The notes beneath the pieces were generated by a model. The model saw only the letters and a program-made list of their open reading frames with translations. It made no database searches and was not told where the DNA came from. DNA of 64,000 bases from an uncultured Pirellulaceae bacterium (GTDB lineage Bacteria; Planctomycetota; Planctomycetia; Pirellulales; Pirellulaceae): the NCBI GenBank assembly GCA_937928555.1, contig CALFWR010000096.1, positions 1 to 64,000 on the forward strand, given 5' to 3'. Shown here one piece after another: positions 27,618 through 39,976 of the stretch. A program made the translations under genes and the position numbers. Within the stretch, counting starts at the first letter, position 1. The number at the start of each line of letters is the position of its first letter.

Positions 27618-29621
27618 ATGGCAAACAAAGCCCTCATTGCTACCGTTTTTCTACTAACCGCAATCCGGTTTCAAGCTCACGCTGACGAATTCAGCGTCGA
27701 ATTTCGCGACGGCACGATCGCTACCGTGGACGTGGCCGACAGCCCCGTCGAATGGTCAACGGTCTCCTCGGCCGGAGTTCTCAGTAAAAAAAAGGTCAGC
27801 CTGAACCAGGTGAAATCGCTTCGCCTGACGAAACTTCCCGCCAGCGAAAAACTGATCGAGATCCTTGGCCTGATCGGACAACTCGAAAGCGACGATTACT
27901 GGGCCCGCGAAGAAGCCGAAGAAAAACTGGTCGTCCTCGGCAAGCGATACCGAAAAATCCTCGAACAGGAAAACGTGCTCGTCAGCGCCGACGGGAAATA
28001 TCGCCTTCGCCGCGTTATCAACTCGATGGGCACATCCCAGACGCAGTCCACCGTGGATCTTGATCGCATTCTGTTTAACAACGGAGAGCAACTTCTGGGT
28101 GACGCGGGCCTGCTGAATATCAAGTGCACCTGCCGTGGCCAAACGCTCACTCTCAATCGCCGCGAAATCAAAAGACTCTATCGGCCGGTAGCAGCGTCCC
28201 TTCCGCTGGCCAAAACCGGCCCCGTTGAGGTTGAACTTTTCCACGACCACACGCCATTCTTAAAAGCCGGCAAAGTCAGGCTGTTCGAATTTGAAAAAGA
28301 CCCCGACGGTCGCCCGTTCCCCGACAAGGGTATCGTCGAAGTCAACGAAGCCTGGGTCGATGAAGGACTGGTTATGGCCAGCGAAAATCCCAAAGGCCAC
28401 GTCCGCATCAGTAGCTACGAGTTCCTCTCCAAGGATCGACCCGTCGGTGGCCTTTCGATTTGCAACTCAAACATCAAAAACTCAACCAAAAGCCGTTTTC
28501 GTGGCGTGATGATCATCCGCTTCTGCCAGCCAGGCTCGCGCGACGCCGCCCGAGGCGTGCATCAGTTCGGTTGCTTCCTTGCCAAAGTCAACCGCAGTCG
28601 CGACTTCTTGGTCCAAGCCTACGACGCCGCTGGAAACCTGCTGGGCGTCTGCGAAGCCAACCACGAATCATGCACCTTTTGTGGCATCAGATCTTCGGTC
28701 CCAATCGCCAAAATTCGCATCCTCTCCAACCCGTGGGTCAGAGAACTGCGTATCCGCGAGAAGTGGCGCAGCACCGCGGCGGATGTGGACTACGCCGTTG
28801 ACAGCATCTACATGTCCCAGCCGGTGGCCATCAAAAGCCCCACCACAAAACCGCACTACGTCCTGGACAACGGTGATTTTGGATTGATCCGACGTGCTGA
28901 GCTCCTTGATGACGACCGGGTCAAAATCTGGCCCAACGCCGCCAGCCCGGGGCCGTTTCAGGTTGACCTCGAAGACGCCAGTTGCATCGCCTTCGCCCCA
29001 TCGCCCAAGGTCGGCCCTCGCAACCGGTGGATGATCCGCACCACCGACGGAAGCCATTTCGTCTGGGATCCCGCCAGCGGCAAAAGCCCCCGGATCAACG
29101 AAACGATCTCTCCCGATGACATCGTCGCGATCTGGCCCGCCTCGACGCCGCTTCGCTATCCCGGCAAAGGCGACTTTGAAAAAGGCAAGCAGGTGGTTGT
29201 CTTTCCCGGTTGTCGCATCGTCACGAACGAACTTTCCATCACCAAAAACCAGTTCTCCTGGCGAAACGGGACGCAAATCGAAGAAGACCTCTACGTCGAA
29301 GTCGAGGGTCGCGAACGCGTGCAAAACGAGAAACCCGATAACGTTTCACCCGGTCGCGACAAGTTCACCTGGAACATCAGAAGCCTCAAGCAATACGAAA
29401 CGCCATCGATCTGGCTCAAGGCACCAGTGTCGCTGCCAGTCACCGCCGGGATTGTCAAACTCAGAACCGGTGAACAGATCGTTTACGGCAACGGTGGTTT
29501 TGAACTTGAATCGTCAGATGCCAAACAACTTGTATTTCAACGCGGCGAGGACACAATCACCATCCCTTTCAGAGAGGTGACGGCTGTCTATCCTGCGACA
29601 AAAGATGGAGTTCAAAGATGA
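27618..29621 (+). CDS. Large exported protein of unknown function
   Basis: This 667-aa protein has a signal peptide ([20 protein letters not shown]). Residues 25-80 read [22 protein letters not shown]..., a small beta motif that recurs near the C-terminus ([22 protein letters not shown]...). A helical segment comes next, then beta-rich domains with a Cys pair CTFC. No catalytic motif is recognised. Its ATG lies 2 bp after the VWA stop and its stop overlaps the sulfatase start (ATGA), so the three form one operon. A cell-surface or periplasmic binding role is possible but is not shown. Confidence 0.75.
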   Translation: MANKALIATVFLLTAIRFQAHADEFSVEFRDGTIATVDVADSPVEWSTVSSAGVLSKKKVSLNQVKSLRLTKLPASEKLIEILGLIGQLESDDYWAREEAEEKLVVLGKRYRKILEQENVLVSADGKYRLRRVINSMGTSQTQSTVDLDRILFNNGEQLLGDAGLLNIKCTCRGQTLTLNRREIKRLYRPVAASLPLAKTGPVEVELFHDHTPFLKAGKVRLFEFEKDPDGRPFPDKGIVEVNEAWVDEGLVMASENPKGHVRISSYEFLSKDRPVGGLSICNSNIKNSTKSRFRGVMIIRFCQPGSRDAARGVHQFGCFLAKVNRSRDFLVQAYDAAGNLLGVCEANHESCTFCGIRSSVPIAKIRILSNPWVRELRIREKWRSTAADVDYAVDSIYMSQPVAIKSPTTKPHYVLDNGDFGLIRRAELLDDDRVKIWPNAASPGPFQVDLEDASCIAFAPSPKVGPRNRWMIRTTDGSHFVWDPASGKSPRINETISPDDIVAIWPASTPLRYPGKGDFEKGKQVVVFPGCRIVTNELSITKNQFSWRNGTQIEEDLYVEVEGRERVQNEKPDNVSPGRDKFTWNIRSLKQYETPSIWLKAPVSLPVTAGIVKLRTGEQIVYGNGGFELESSDAKQLVFQRGEDTITIPFREVTAVYPATKDGVQR

Positions 29622-31069
29622 CATATCGGTTTGAAAAGATCCCGTTTGCGGCCTTGCTTTTGACTTTCTTCGTGGTGGCGGCGGCGTTCGCCAAAACCGA
29701 CCGGCCGCCAAACATCGTGCTGATCGTTGCCGACGACCTTGGCTACGGAGAAGTCGGCTGCTACGGACAGAAGTGGATCAAGACGCCGCACATTGATCGC
29801 ATCGCCGCCCAGGGTATCCGCTTCACGCAGCACTACAGCGGGCAAGCCGTCTGCGCGCCCTCACGCTGCGCCCTGATGACCGGCTACCACATGGGCCATG
29901 CCGAAATCCGGTCCAACGGCAATCCTCCCGGTCGCGGCAAAGCCAACCCTGGGCAAATGTACTTCCCCGGCCAGCATCCCATCTCCGATTCTGCGGTCAC
30001 GATTTTCAAATCGCTTAAGCAAAAAAACTACGCCACCGCAGCGATCGGCAAGTGGGGGCTGGGCTCTCATGGCAGCAGCGGCGATCCCAAAAATCAGGGT
30101 GTTGACCTGTTCTACGGCTACAACTGCCAGATCCACGCACACAATCATTACCCAAAATTCCTCTGGCGCAACGACGTCAGAGAACCCCAGCCCGGCAACG
30201 ACCGAAGCGCCAGTGGAGAAACCTGGTCGCAGGACCAGTTCGTGACAGAAGCCCTCCAATTCGTGGACGAAAACAAACAGCAACCGTTCTTTTTGTATCT
30301 CCCCTTTGCCGTTCCGCATCTCGCCATCCAGGCACCTGATGAGGCCATCAGCGCCTACCGCAAAACGATCCCCGAAGCCGACTACGAACACCGTGGCTAC
30401 ATTGAACATCCCACACCGCGGGCTGGCTACGCCGCCATGGTCACGCGGATGGACGAGGGTATCGGCCAGATCATGGACCGCATCAAGAGCCACGGTCTGG
30501 ACGACAACACGCTGGTTATTTTCACCTCCGACAACGGCCCGACGTTTGAACGACTTGGCGGTGCCGATTCGGACTTCTTTGAATCGTCAGGCCCGCTGCG
30601 TGGTCGCAAGGGTCGCTTGCTCGAAGGCGGAATCCGCGTCCCGCTGGTGGCCCGCTGGCCCGGCAAGATCAAGCCCGGTCAAACGTCGGATCACATTAGC
30701 GCTTTCTGGGACTACCTCCCCACACTGTGCGACATCGCCGGGGTAAAAACGCCCGAGGGCATCGACGGGATCAGCTTTGCCCCCACACTGCTGGGCGATG
30801 ATAACCAACGCGAACACGAGTTCCTTTACTGGGAATTCAGGAGCTACGGCGGACAGCAGGCCCTTCGCATGGGAAACTGGAAAGCCATCCGTCAAGGCAT
30901 GGGCAAGAACCACGACGCGCCGATTGAACTTTACGATTTGCAAAACGACATCGGTGAATCCAATAACGTCGCGGCGGATCATCCGCAGATTCTTTCCACC
31001 GTCAAAGCGATCATGAAGCAACAACACACGCCGTCGAAACGTTTTCCCATCAAAGCTCTCGACAAGTAA
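29618..31069 (+). CDS. Exported sulfatase (arylsulfatase A type)
   Basis: This 483-aa enzyme hydrolyses sulfate esters, most likely of algal polysaccharides, outside the cytoplasm. It has a signal peptide ([16 protein letters not shown]). The N-terminal metal site is [18 protein letters not shown]. The formylglycine motif [11 protein letters not shown] has its Cys to be oxidised by a formylglycine-generating enzyme. IGKWGLGS and the metal site [10 protein letters not shown] follow, and the C-terminus has the typical GDWLPT-like block ([16 protein letters not shown]). Length is typical. It is fused in an operon to the large exported protein by a 4-bp ATGA overlap. Confidence 0.95.
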   Translation: MTYRFEKIPFAALLLTFFVVAAAFAKTDRPPNIVLIVADDLGYGEVGCYGQKWIKTPHIDRIAAQGIRFTQHYSGQAVCAPSRCALMTGYHMGHAEIRSNGNPPGRGKANPGQMYFPGQHPISDSAVTIFKSLKQKNYATAAIGKWGLGSHGSSGDPKNQGVDLFYGYNCQIHAHNHYPKFLWRNDVREPQPGNDRSASGETWSQDQFVTEALQFVDENKQQPFFLYLPFAVPHLAIQAPDEAISAYRKTIPEADYEHRGYIEHPTPRAGYAAMVTRMDEGIGQIMDRIKSHGLDDNTLVIFTSDNGPTFERLGGADSDFFESSGPLRGRKGRLLEGGIRVPLVARWPGKIKPGQTSDHISAFWDYLPTLCDIAGVKTPEGIDGISFAPTLLGDDNQREHEFLYWEFRSYGGQQALRMGNWKAIRQGMGKNHDAPIELYDLQNDIGESNNVAADHPQILSTVKAIMKQQHTPSKRFPIKALDK

Positions 31070-31096
31070 CCCTGTTCACGCCACGATTCAGCAACC

Positions 31097-32047
31097 ATGA
31101 AATCGAAACCATTCAACTTTGCTGCGGTTCTGTTCTGCCTTCTGTTCTGTCTTCTGTCGGCGCCGCTTCTGCTGGCCCAGGAAGCACAGCAGAAACGGGT
31201 CAAGGAAAAGCACGACACCTCGGATTTTGTCCTAGTGCAGCAGTCGATTGACACTTTCCTCAACGACATTGAACCTGAAAAGATTCTTCTGGTCGTTGAT
31301 ATCGACAACACGCTGCTGGCGATGAACCAGGATCTTGGCAGCGACCAGTGGTTTTCATGGCAGGAAGGCCTGCTCAAAAACGAACCCGCGTCGCCGCACT
31401 TGGTCGCGCCGGAATTTGAAGGCCTGCTTCGCGTCCAGGGGATTCTTTTTGGGCTCGGCGGCATGCACCCCCCGGATCCGAATTTGCCAAAGATGATCGC
31501 GCGAATCCAAAGCCAGGGCGTCGCCACGGTGGTGCTCACATCCCGCGGCCCCGAATTCCGTAACGCCGCAGAACGTGAACTCAAAAACAACGGCTACCGA
31601 TTCGACCAACCGGAAAACCGCTTGGAGATCGTGGAAAAGCGTGGCAACTTTCGGCCCTATGACGCCGCCAAACCCGACGAACACGGGCTTTCGCAACAGA
31701 CGATGGAGATCCTTGGCGATCCCCGCGATGTCTCCTACGCCAACGGTATCTACATGACCGCCGGTCAGCACAAGGGCTTCATGCTCAAAACGCTGCTGGC
31801 CCGCGCTGTCTCCGACGAGAAACCCGATCAGAAACGGGAGTTCGAGGCCATTCTTTTTGTCGATGATCACCAAAAACACACCGACCGGATGCACGCCGCC
31901 TTCCAAAGCGACGCCCTCAGTCTGGTCACGTTCCACTACATGCAGGAAGACGGCAACGTCGCTAACTTCGATCGATCTTCCAAGCAACACGTCATCCGCG
32001 ACTGGAACCGGCTCAACGAATTCATCCAAACCGTCCTCGTCAAGTAA
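31097..32047 (+). CDS. DUF2608 protein, HAD-like exported phosphatase candidate
   Basis: This 316-aa protein has a signal peptide ([18 protein letters not shown]). The HAD-type motifs are present in order: DIDNTLLA (nucleophile Asp), [15 protein letters not shown], and [12 protein letters not shown]. It therefore probably hydrolyses a phosphate ester in the periplasm; the substrate is unknown. It follows the sulfatase by 27 bp and is likely co-transcribed. A 24-unit heptamer array begins 7 bp after its stop. Confidence 0.85.
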   Translation: MKSKPFNFAAVLFCLLFCLLSAPLLLAQEAQQKRVKEKHDTSDFVLVQQSIDTFLNDIEPEKILLVVDIDNTLLAMNQDLGSDQWFSWQEGLLKNEPASPHLVAPEFEGLLRVQGILFGLGGMHPPDPNLPKMIARIQSQGVATVVLTSRGPEFRNAAERELKNNGYRFDQPENRLEIVEKRGNFRPYDAAKPDEHGLSQQTMEILGDPRDVSYANGIYMTAGQHKGFMLKTLLARAVSDEKPDQKREFEAILFVDDHQKHTDRMHAAFQSDALSLVTFHYMQEDGNVANFDRSSKQHVIRDWNRLNEFIQTVLVK

Positions 32048-32053
32048 ACGATT

Positions 32054-32221
32054 CAATACCCAATACCCAATACTCAATACTCAATACTCAATACTCAGTA
32101 CTCAATACTCAGTACTCAATACTCAATACTCAATACTCAATACTCAATACTCAGTACTCAGTACTCAGTACTCAGTACTCGGTACTCGGTACTCGGTACT
32201 CGGTACTCGGTACTCGGTACT
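32054..32221. repeat. 24-unit heptamer tandem array (CAATACY / CAGTACT / CGGTACT)
   Basis: The array is exactly 168 bp, 24 units of 7 bp. The order is CAATACC x2, CAATACT x4, CAGTACT, CAATACT, CAGTACT, CAATACT x5, CAGTACT x4, CGGTACT x6. Variants are blocked along the array, suggesting growth by local duplication. It is followed by a 14-bp direct repeat GCAATCCCCATTCC x2 just before the deacetylase start. Long open frames of the track here come from the 7-bp period and are not genes. Confidence 0.97.
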
Positions 32222-32262
32222 CGACATTCCGCAATCCCCATTCCGCAATCCCCATTCCAACC

Positions 32263-32973
32263 ATGCTCGACGTCATCGCCGTCGGCGCCCACCCTGACGA
32301 TTGCGAAATCGGCTGCGGTGGCACGCTGGCCCAACTCGCAAACAGCGGCCTCAAAGTCGGCATCGTCGACCTCACCGACGGTGAACCCACACCGCTTTGC
32401 GACGACCCGAAAATCCGCATCGCCGAAGCCCACGCCGCCGCAAAAGTCCTCGGTGTCACACGCGTGATCCTCGACCTGCCCAACCGCCGGCTATTCGATA
32501 CCTTCGAAGCCCGCGTCGAACTGGCGAAACAATTCCGCATCCACAAACCCAAACTCGTCCTCGGCATCGGCGCGAAAACCCCGATGGCTTCTCCGGATCA
32601 CTGGCAAGCCATGCAGATCACTGACGCAGCGGTTTTTTACAGTCGCCTGACTAAATGGGATTCGTACTTCGACGGCCTTCCGGTGCATCGCATCCAAAAG
32701 CAGCTTTACTACAATCTCCTTTTCTCGGGCGACTACACCGGCAACGCTCCTCTGCAAATCGTTCACGACATCTCGGCCACCCTGGAAACCAAAATGGAAT
32801 CCGTCCGCTGCTACCAGACTCAGTTTCCGCCCGACAAGCAGCATGTCTTTGAGCGCGTCGAATCGATGGCCAAAATGTGTGGCTTTTCAGCGGGCGTCAG
32901 CGCCGGCGAAGTCCTCACCGCAACGCAACCGATTGCCTGCCAGGATCTGTTTTCCACTCTCTTGCTTTCCTGA
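32263..32973 (+). CDS. bshB1: PIG-L family deacetylase, BshB1-like
   Basis: This 236-aa zinc hydrolase has the N-terminal [14 protein letters not shown] metal-binding motif, DLTDGEPTP, and SPDH as the third ligand region. Length and the early IVDLTDGE block resemble BshB1, which removes the acetyl group from N-acetylglucosaminyl malate in bacillithiol synthesis. Whether this organism makes bacillithiol cannot be seen here; another N-acetylglucosamine-containing substrate is possible. It is followed 2 bp later by an alpha/beta hydrolase. Confidence 0.85.
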   Translation: MLDVIAVGAHPDDCEIGCGGTLAQLANSGLKVGIVDLTDGEPTPLCDDPKIRIAEAHAAAKVLGVTRVILDLPNRRLFDTFEARVELAKQFRIHKPKLVLGIGAKTPMASPDHWQAMQITDAAVFYSRLTKWDSYFDGLPVHRIQKQLYYNLLFSGDYTGNAPLQIVHDISATLETKMESVRCYQTQFPPDKQHVFERVESMAKMCGFSAGVSAGEVLTATQPIACQDLFSTLLLS

Positions 32974-32975
32974 CC

Positions 32976-33725
32976 ATGCCCATCCGCCGCGTAACGTTCC
33001 ACAGCGCCGACATTAAACTCGTCGGGATTCTCGACCTGCCCGAAAGCCCACCCCGGCACATCGCCGTGTTTGCGCACTGTTTTACATGCACCAAAGACAT
33101 CAAAGCCATCGCCCGTATCAGTCGGCTGTTGGCCAAAGCCGACGTCGCGGTGCTGCGGTTTGACTTCCGCGGGCTTGGTGGCAGCCAAGGCACCTTCGCG
33201 GACAGCAATTTCCTCACCAACATCGAAGACATCCGCGCCGCGATCGCGTTCGTCACCGCCGAACTCGGACCGCCGGATCTGCTCGTCGGCCACTCACTCG
33301 GCGGCGCGGCCATGATGGCCATCGCTCCGGAAATTCCCAGCGCTAAAGGCCTCGTTACCCTCGCGGCCCCATCGGACACCACGCACCTGGTGACAACGCT
33401 GTTGCGGCTCAACCCGGCCATCGGTACCGAAGGTCAAGGCGATGTTGTGATCGGCGGCATGACGCACCACGTCAAACAGCAGATGCTCGACGTCCTGTCC
33501 AGCTTCGACTTGCCCGCCGCAATCAAGTCGCTCAATCTCCCCCACCTGATCATTCATTCCAAAGCCGACGCAACGGTCTCCTGGCAGCACGCCCAAAATC
33601 TGCTCGAATGGACCGGCGGCCCTGCGCTGATGATCACACCTCGCGACTCCGATCACCTGTTCATCGAAAACCCCGCCGACGTCTCGCTCGTCGCCAACAG
33701 CATCCTCATGTGGCACAAGCCATAA
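32976..33725 (+). CDS. Alpha/beta hydrolase
   Basis: This 249-aa serine hydrolase has the oxyanion region VFAHCFTCTKD, nucleophile elbow VGHSLGGAA (Ser), acidic residue in SKADATVSW and His in DSDHLFIE. The N-terminus HCFTCTKDIKAIARISRLLA is like hydrolases that are fused to, or encoded beside, OsmC proteins. No OsmC gene is present here. The start is the ATG 2 bp after the deacetylase stop; the track start lies inside that gene and is rejected. Substrate unknown. Confidence 0.88.
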   Translation: MPIRRVTFHSADIKLVGILDLPESPPRHIAVFAHCFTCTKDIKAIARISRLLAKADVAVLRFDFRGLGGSQGTFADSNFLTNIEDIRAAIAFVTAELGPPDLLVGHSLGGAAMMAIAPEIPSAKGLVTLAAPSDTTHLVTTLLRLNPAIGTEGQGDVVIGGMTHHVKQQMLDVLSSFDLPAAIKSLNLPHLIIHSKADATVSWQHAQNLLEWTGGPALMITPRDSDHLFIENPADVSLVANSILMWHKP

Positions 33726-33764
33726 ACTCGCCAACTCTCTTCCGCACCCATCACATGCCGGCTT

Positions 33765-34109
33765 TCAGATGCCACTGATAATCACCAGGGCCAGCAGCGA
33801 ACCGGGAACTGATACCATACACAGAATGATCAGCACAATTTGCACCGGTGTCCCCTCAAGCGACGCGTTGGCATTTTTGATTCGTCGCAAATCCTCTTTG
33901 CCAATGTAGTGACCCAGCAGCATGGTAATCGCCGAGCCAATGATCAGGCAGAGTTGTCCCAGGGGGTGCATGGGTTTTTGCTCGATCGTAAAAATAATCC
34001 ATGCACCAATCTGTATCGCAGCACCACAGTACATTCCTATCACCGATAGCAGACGCCAGGTCGGCAGGAAGGCAAGCCTTGTGCCATCATCTCGTTCTAC
34101 GATTTTCAT
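33765..34109 (-). CDS. Small membrane protein, two to three helices
   Basis: This 114-aa hypothetical protein has hydrophobic helices about 20-40 (LSVIGMYCGAAIQIGAWIIFTI), 50-68 and 90-112 (IVLIILCMVSVPGSLLALVII), and a short cytoplasmic-type start. The ATG at 34109 is chosen because the upstream part of the track ORF (256 aa) is overlapped by another gene and has unlike composition. No family is recognised. Confidence 0.6.
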   Translation of the reverse strand: MKIVERDDGTRLAFLPTWRLLSVIGMYCGAAIQIGAWIIFTIEQKPMHPLGQLCLIIGSAITMLLGHYIGKEDLRRIKNANASLEGTPVQIVLIILCMVSVPGSLLALVIISGI

Positions 34110-34144
34110 GCTCGATGTCCGAAGTAAATGTGGCGACCGCAGGG

Positions 34145-34501
34145 TCAGTTGTTTTGCAAGTGTCGAAGTACCCGGTCGGCAACCAGTCGTCTGGCAACGT
34201 CGGACGGGTTCTCCGGGCCAAGCCAGAGAGTTCGATCGGCGCGGTATCGCATTGGATACTTTCGCCCAATGAGATCGTTGTATTTTGACGAAGGTCCCTC
34301 GGGTGTTGAAACGCTGAAAATCGATAGTCCGTGAGCAAGGTGTACAACACAGTCGACCGATCCACTTGCGTCGACACCGGTGATCTCCACTGTCATTCGC
34401 GTGCTGCGACTGGTGTCTGCCAAGGTCATTGAAAAAGTCGTAGCGATCGCAAAGAACGCAGCAACGCAAAGCAGGTGCCAGATTCGAGAACGCATCCGCA
34501 T
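34145..34501 (-). CDS. Small exported protein of unknown function
   Basis: This 118-aa protein has a signal peptide (RIWHLLCVAAFFAIATTFSMTLA). The mature part is about 90 residues, with VDCVVHLAHGLSIFSV and a charged end. The start is supported by GGGAG 7 bp before ATG 34501. It ends 35 bp before the small membrane protein, likely in one transcript. No domain is recognised. Confidence 0.6.
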   Translation of the reverse strand: MRMRSRIWHLLCVAAFFAIATTFSMTLADTSRSTRMTVEITGVDASGSVDCVVHLAHGLSIFSVSTPEGPSSKYNDLIGRKYPMRYRADRTLWLGPENPSDVARRLVADRVLRHLQNN

Positions 34502-34528
34502 AAACTTCTCCCGGAGACACCAGGGTAT

Positions 34529-34596
34529 TAGGCACGCTCTGTGTGCCGTCGAGCGCGTCAATCGTCAGGTTGCCAACGGCACACGGAGTGTGCCTA
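34529..34596. repeat. Long hairpin with 21-bp arms (REP-like)
   Basis: Arms at 34529-34549 (TAGGCACGCTCTGTGTGCCG...) and 34576-34596 (...CACACGGAGTGTGCCTA) match at 19 of 21 positions around a 26-nt loop. It directly abuts the stop codon of the gene at 34597. It could terminate or protect that transcript. Confidence 0.8.
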
Positions 34597-35121
34597 CTAC
34601 TTTATCCTACTTTTGTTGACGTGTTTGGCAATTCGGATCAGCAAACGGCGAATGAATGAAATCGAACGGGGGCGAGATGGTTCGTAGTCTGTTTCGGCTT
34701 GCCAAAACTTCGCTTTGGGAACAAATGACTCCTGCCCGCAAGGTAGGCGAGTAAAATTTTGCAGTCGCGTTTCAAAGTCAGGTTTGGCCAGTTGTGCTTC
34801 AAGGCTTTTCTTCTGTCTGACTTTCGCGATTTTTCGTCGTTGACGACGCAACGCTTCCCGGTGTTGGATCCCGGCCGCGCGGTGTTTGGGCCAATTTTTT
34901 GCTGTTTGGCGAATTACCTGATAGAGGAAAGCGATGACCGCTCCCAGAAACAGAGCGGCGATCAAACATTGGATTGCACCGAAGAGCTGCGGAAGAAAAC
35001 CGAGTACGTCAGCGAAGAATGTGACAGCCAGGAACACTGCCACAAAACAGATAGCCACCGCTCCAGCACAGGCGATTTTGCCAAGTCGCTTGATGGAAGA
35101 ATCATTTTGCGGGAATATCAT
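34597..35121 (-). CDS. Small membrane protein with basic tail
   Basis: This 174-aa protein has two adjacent hydrophobic helices (AGAVAICFVAVFLAVTFFADVLGFL and IQCLIAALFLGAVIAFLYQVI) and a strongly basic soluble tail (REALRRQRRKIAKVRQKKSL). No family is recognised. ATG 35121 has no clear ribosome-binding site, so it is weaker than its neighbours as a gene, but the frame is open and hydrophobicity is well ordered. Confidence 0.55.
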   Translation of the reverse strand: MIFPQNDSSIKRLGKIACAGAVAICFVAVFLAVTFFADVLGFLPQLFGAIQCLIAALFLGAVIAFLYQVIRQTAKNWPKHRAAGIQHREALRRQRRKIAKVRQKKSLEAQLAKPDFETRLQNFTRLPCGQESFVPKAKFWQAETDYEPSRPRSISFIRRLLIRIAKHVNKSRIK

Positions 35122-35638
35122 GTTCAAATTGAATCAGAGTTTCATTTGAATTCAAAATCCGGACTCGTGATCCGCAGTCTCATCATCCTGTCTCGTGAAT
35201 CACTTTCAATTGTAACGTGAGAGACCAGGGGCTTCGAATCAGCGTCTGATTCTGTTGGATGAAAAGCAAAATGAAGCAAACGCGAAACCAGCGACAGCCA
35301 AGAATTGCTGCGATAAAGCTTCCAGCGAATTGCGTCCGGCAAGCATTTGCCGCCGGATTATGAGGACTTTCGCTCTGATGCAAAAAGTATCCAACTTCAA
35401 CCGGTGCAAGCGCCGATAAAAATTTCTCAGCAATCCCTTCGATTCGTACAGGTTTGCTGCCCAATTCGCGGGGGAAACGGCTGGTGCGACTTCGGAATCG
35501 CGCCCGATGTGAATCCTTGCACTTGAAAAATGCCTGACAGGATAGTGAGCTGCTAGCAGTCAACTGAAATTGCCGTGCGGGTTGGGGCTCTTTACGATCA
35601 TGGGTCACACTCGTTGTGGCGTTGTTACGGAGACCAAT
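35122..35638. other. Intergenic region, no gene seen
   Basis: Only shadows of the flanking genes and short frames without ribosome-binding sites are found. The long minus-strand ORF 35183-36823 runs through here but is antisense to the sulfotransferase. No repeat is recognised. Confidence 0.5.
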
Positions 35639-36715
35639 GTGTCTGAGAGAAAATTCTTTTGCATTCGCGGCTATATGAAATCCGGTACGAACTGGGTTTG
35701 CCGCCTGTTGAATCTTCATCCGGAGGTTCACAGTTCCGGTGAATTCCATTGGAGCAAGTACTTTCAGACGTATCAGCGCAATAATCAGGTATTCAAAAAT
35801 CTGGCGGATATCGAATCCGATGGGGGCCCGATTCGACGCGAGCTTGAGTTGATGGTCCGTCGGGTGATGGAAAAACTCGCGCCCGCAGAAGCCAAATTCA
35901 TCGGTGATCGCACACCGCACATGATTCACCCGGTCGTGATCCGCAACGCACCGCACATCTCGGTCGTACGGGACTGCCGCGACATCATCGTCAGCCGGAT
36001 GTTTCACTATTTTAACTTGCCAGGCATCTCGTCCTACTTCGATCGCAAGCCCCATCGCGAAATGATTCGCAAGGAATTCGTTCATGATCCTTGGCTGTTT
36101 CAGAAGAATCCGGAACTTCTCCTTGAAGACGAGCAATTCGTCCGTCAAACCGCCGCACAGTGGAAAGAGTATTTGAGCTGTGACAGGAACACGATGCGTG
36201 TCCACGAAAAGCTCGCCGTCAAGCTGGTCAAGTACGAGGATCTTCACGCCAACCTTGACCAGGAAGTCGAAAGTCTGGTCACGTTTATTGGTGCCGACCC
36301 TGCGAAAATGCCAAAGATTCCAAATCACCTGTGCCCTGGCCACAAGGAAGAAAAACCCAATCGCTTCAACCGCAAGGGCATTGTTGGCGACTGGAAAAAT
36401 TACATGACGGCCTCTGCCGCGCAGTGGATCAACGAAGAAGTCGGCGACGAATTGCTGCACCAAAATTACGTTCAAAGTCTCGATTGGTTCCTTGCCGAAA
36501 AACGTGCTGTCAATCAAGCCAAAGCAAACGCTGCCGTCGTTCAGCGGCAAGCCAACGCTCCGCAGCCCAAGCCAAACCCGGCAGCCGGGCAAGCGATTCC
36601 GCCCCAATCGCCCCAGCCCCAAGACGAAAATGCCAACGCCCCCCAGGTCAATGACAGCGCGGCGGCGATCCAGCCTGCACCTCGTCAGCCAAATGGCCTG
36701 AAAAAATCGGCATAA
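35639..36715 (+). CDS. Sulfotransferase family protein
   Basis: The enzyme transfers sulfate from PAPS to an acceptor. The PAPS 5'-phosphosulfate loop is RGYMKSGTNWVCRLL near the N-terminus, and the 3'-phosphate loop is SVVRDCRDIIVSR. EDLHANLDQEVESLVTFIGAD and NRKGIVGDWKNYMTASAAQW are the usual C-terminal elements. About 60 extra residues rich in Pro, Gln and Ala follow, probably disordered. I prefer the GTG at 35639, which has CGGAG 6 bp upstream; ATG 35600 is the alternative. With a sulfatase nearby, the strain both makes and removes sulfate esters. A MITE starts 2 bp after the stop. Confidence 0.9.
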   Translation: MSERKFFCIRGYMKSGTNWVCRLLNLHPEVHSSGEFHWSKYFQTYQRNNQVFKNLADIESDGGPIRRELELMVRRVMEKLAPAEAKFIGDRTPHMIHPVVIRNAPHISVVRDCRDIIVSRMFHYFNLPGISSYFDRKPHREMIRKEFVHDPWLFQKNPELLLEDEQFVRQTAAQWKEYLSCDRNTMRVHEKLAVKLVKYEDLHANLDQEVESLVTFIGADPAKMPKIPNHLCPGHKEEKPNRFNRKGIVGDWKNYMTASAAQWINEEVGDELLHQNYVQSLDWFLAEKRAVNQAKANAAVVQRQANAPQPKPNPAAGQAIPPQSPQPQDENANAPQVNDSAAAIQPAPRQPNGLKKSA

Positions 36716-36716
36716 C

Positions 36717-39391
<2,675 letters not shown>

Positions 39392-39447
39392 AGTCAAACA
39401 CCGATTCAAGTTGTCGACGGACATCGGATGATGTTGGTGCACAAAAC

Positions 39448-39482
39448 GCCCGGCCTGATTTTTTCAGGTCGGGCTTTTTTTT
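39448..39482 (+). terminator. Rho-independent terminator of katG
   Basis: GCCCGGCCTGA and TCAGGTCGGGC form an 11-bp stem with a 5-nt T loop, followed by eight T. It lies about 57 bp after the stop. Confidence 0.95.
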
Positions 39483-39563
39483 CGTTGCGCTGTCGTTTTG
39501 TTGTGGTGCTTTCGCAAGGTCGATAATTCAGACGTTGTTGACAACCGCTGATCGGTTTGTGAA

Positions 39564-39750
39564 CCCGGATAATTCACGAGGCGTGGGCGTCAGAATCAGT
39601 TGAGACAGTGGTCCGCGACTCTGATGCGATGAAACGATCGCTGTGGTTTTCATCTACCGGATGATTTACATTTCTTATTGAATTTCAGCTTTTCTCTTGT
39701 TCCTGTTGGCCAGACGTAGAATCAACGCCCGTCGTCGTGAATAATCCGGG
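39564..39750 (-). repeat. MITE type I, copy f
   Basis: This is a full 187-bp copy in reverse orientation, flanked by exact 5-bp direct repeats GTGAA. It occupies much of the 39392-39976 spacer; the remainder holds the katG terminator and probably the subtilase promoter. Confidence 0.95.
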
Positions 39751-39976
39751 GTGAAAGGACACGAGACAGTTGGGGGTGCTGTAAGTTCGATGGCGTACCT
39801 TCGTGAAATTGGTTTGTGGAATAATCCACTTGCTGTCACGCTTGCTTCACATGCTTTCGCTGTCAGCAGAAACTGTGGTTTAAATTCTGATTCGTTCGGC
39901 ACACAATGCGCATGGACATGCCTGCTGGGATTGTGTCCGGGAACAGAACAGAACAGACCAGACCTCAGGGACGACA

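Noticed and set aside
32054-32221. Possible CRISPR array
   Set aside because: The units are 7 bp with no spacers, and no cas genes are present.
32158-32567. Open frames reading ...[11 protein letters not shown]...
   Set aside because: They arise from the 7-bp period of the heptamer array (21 bp = 7 codons), not from selection.
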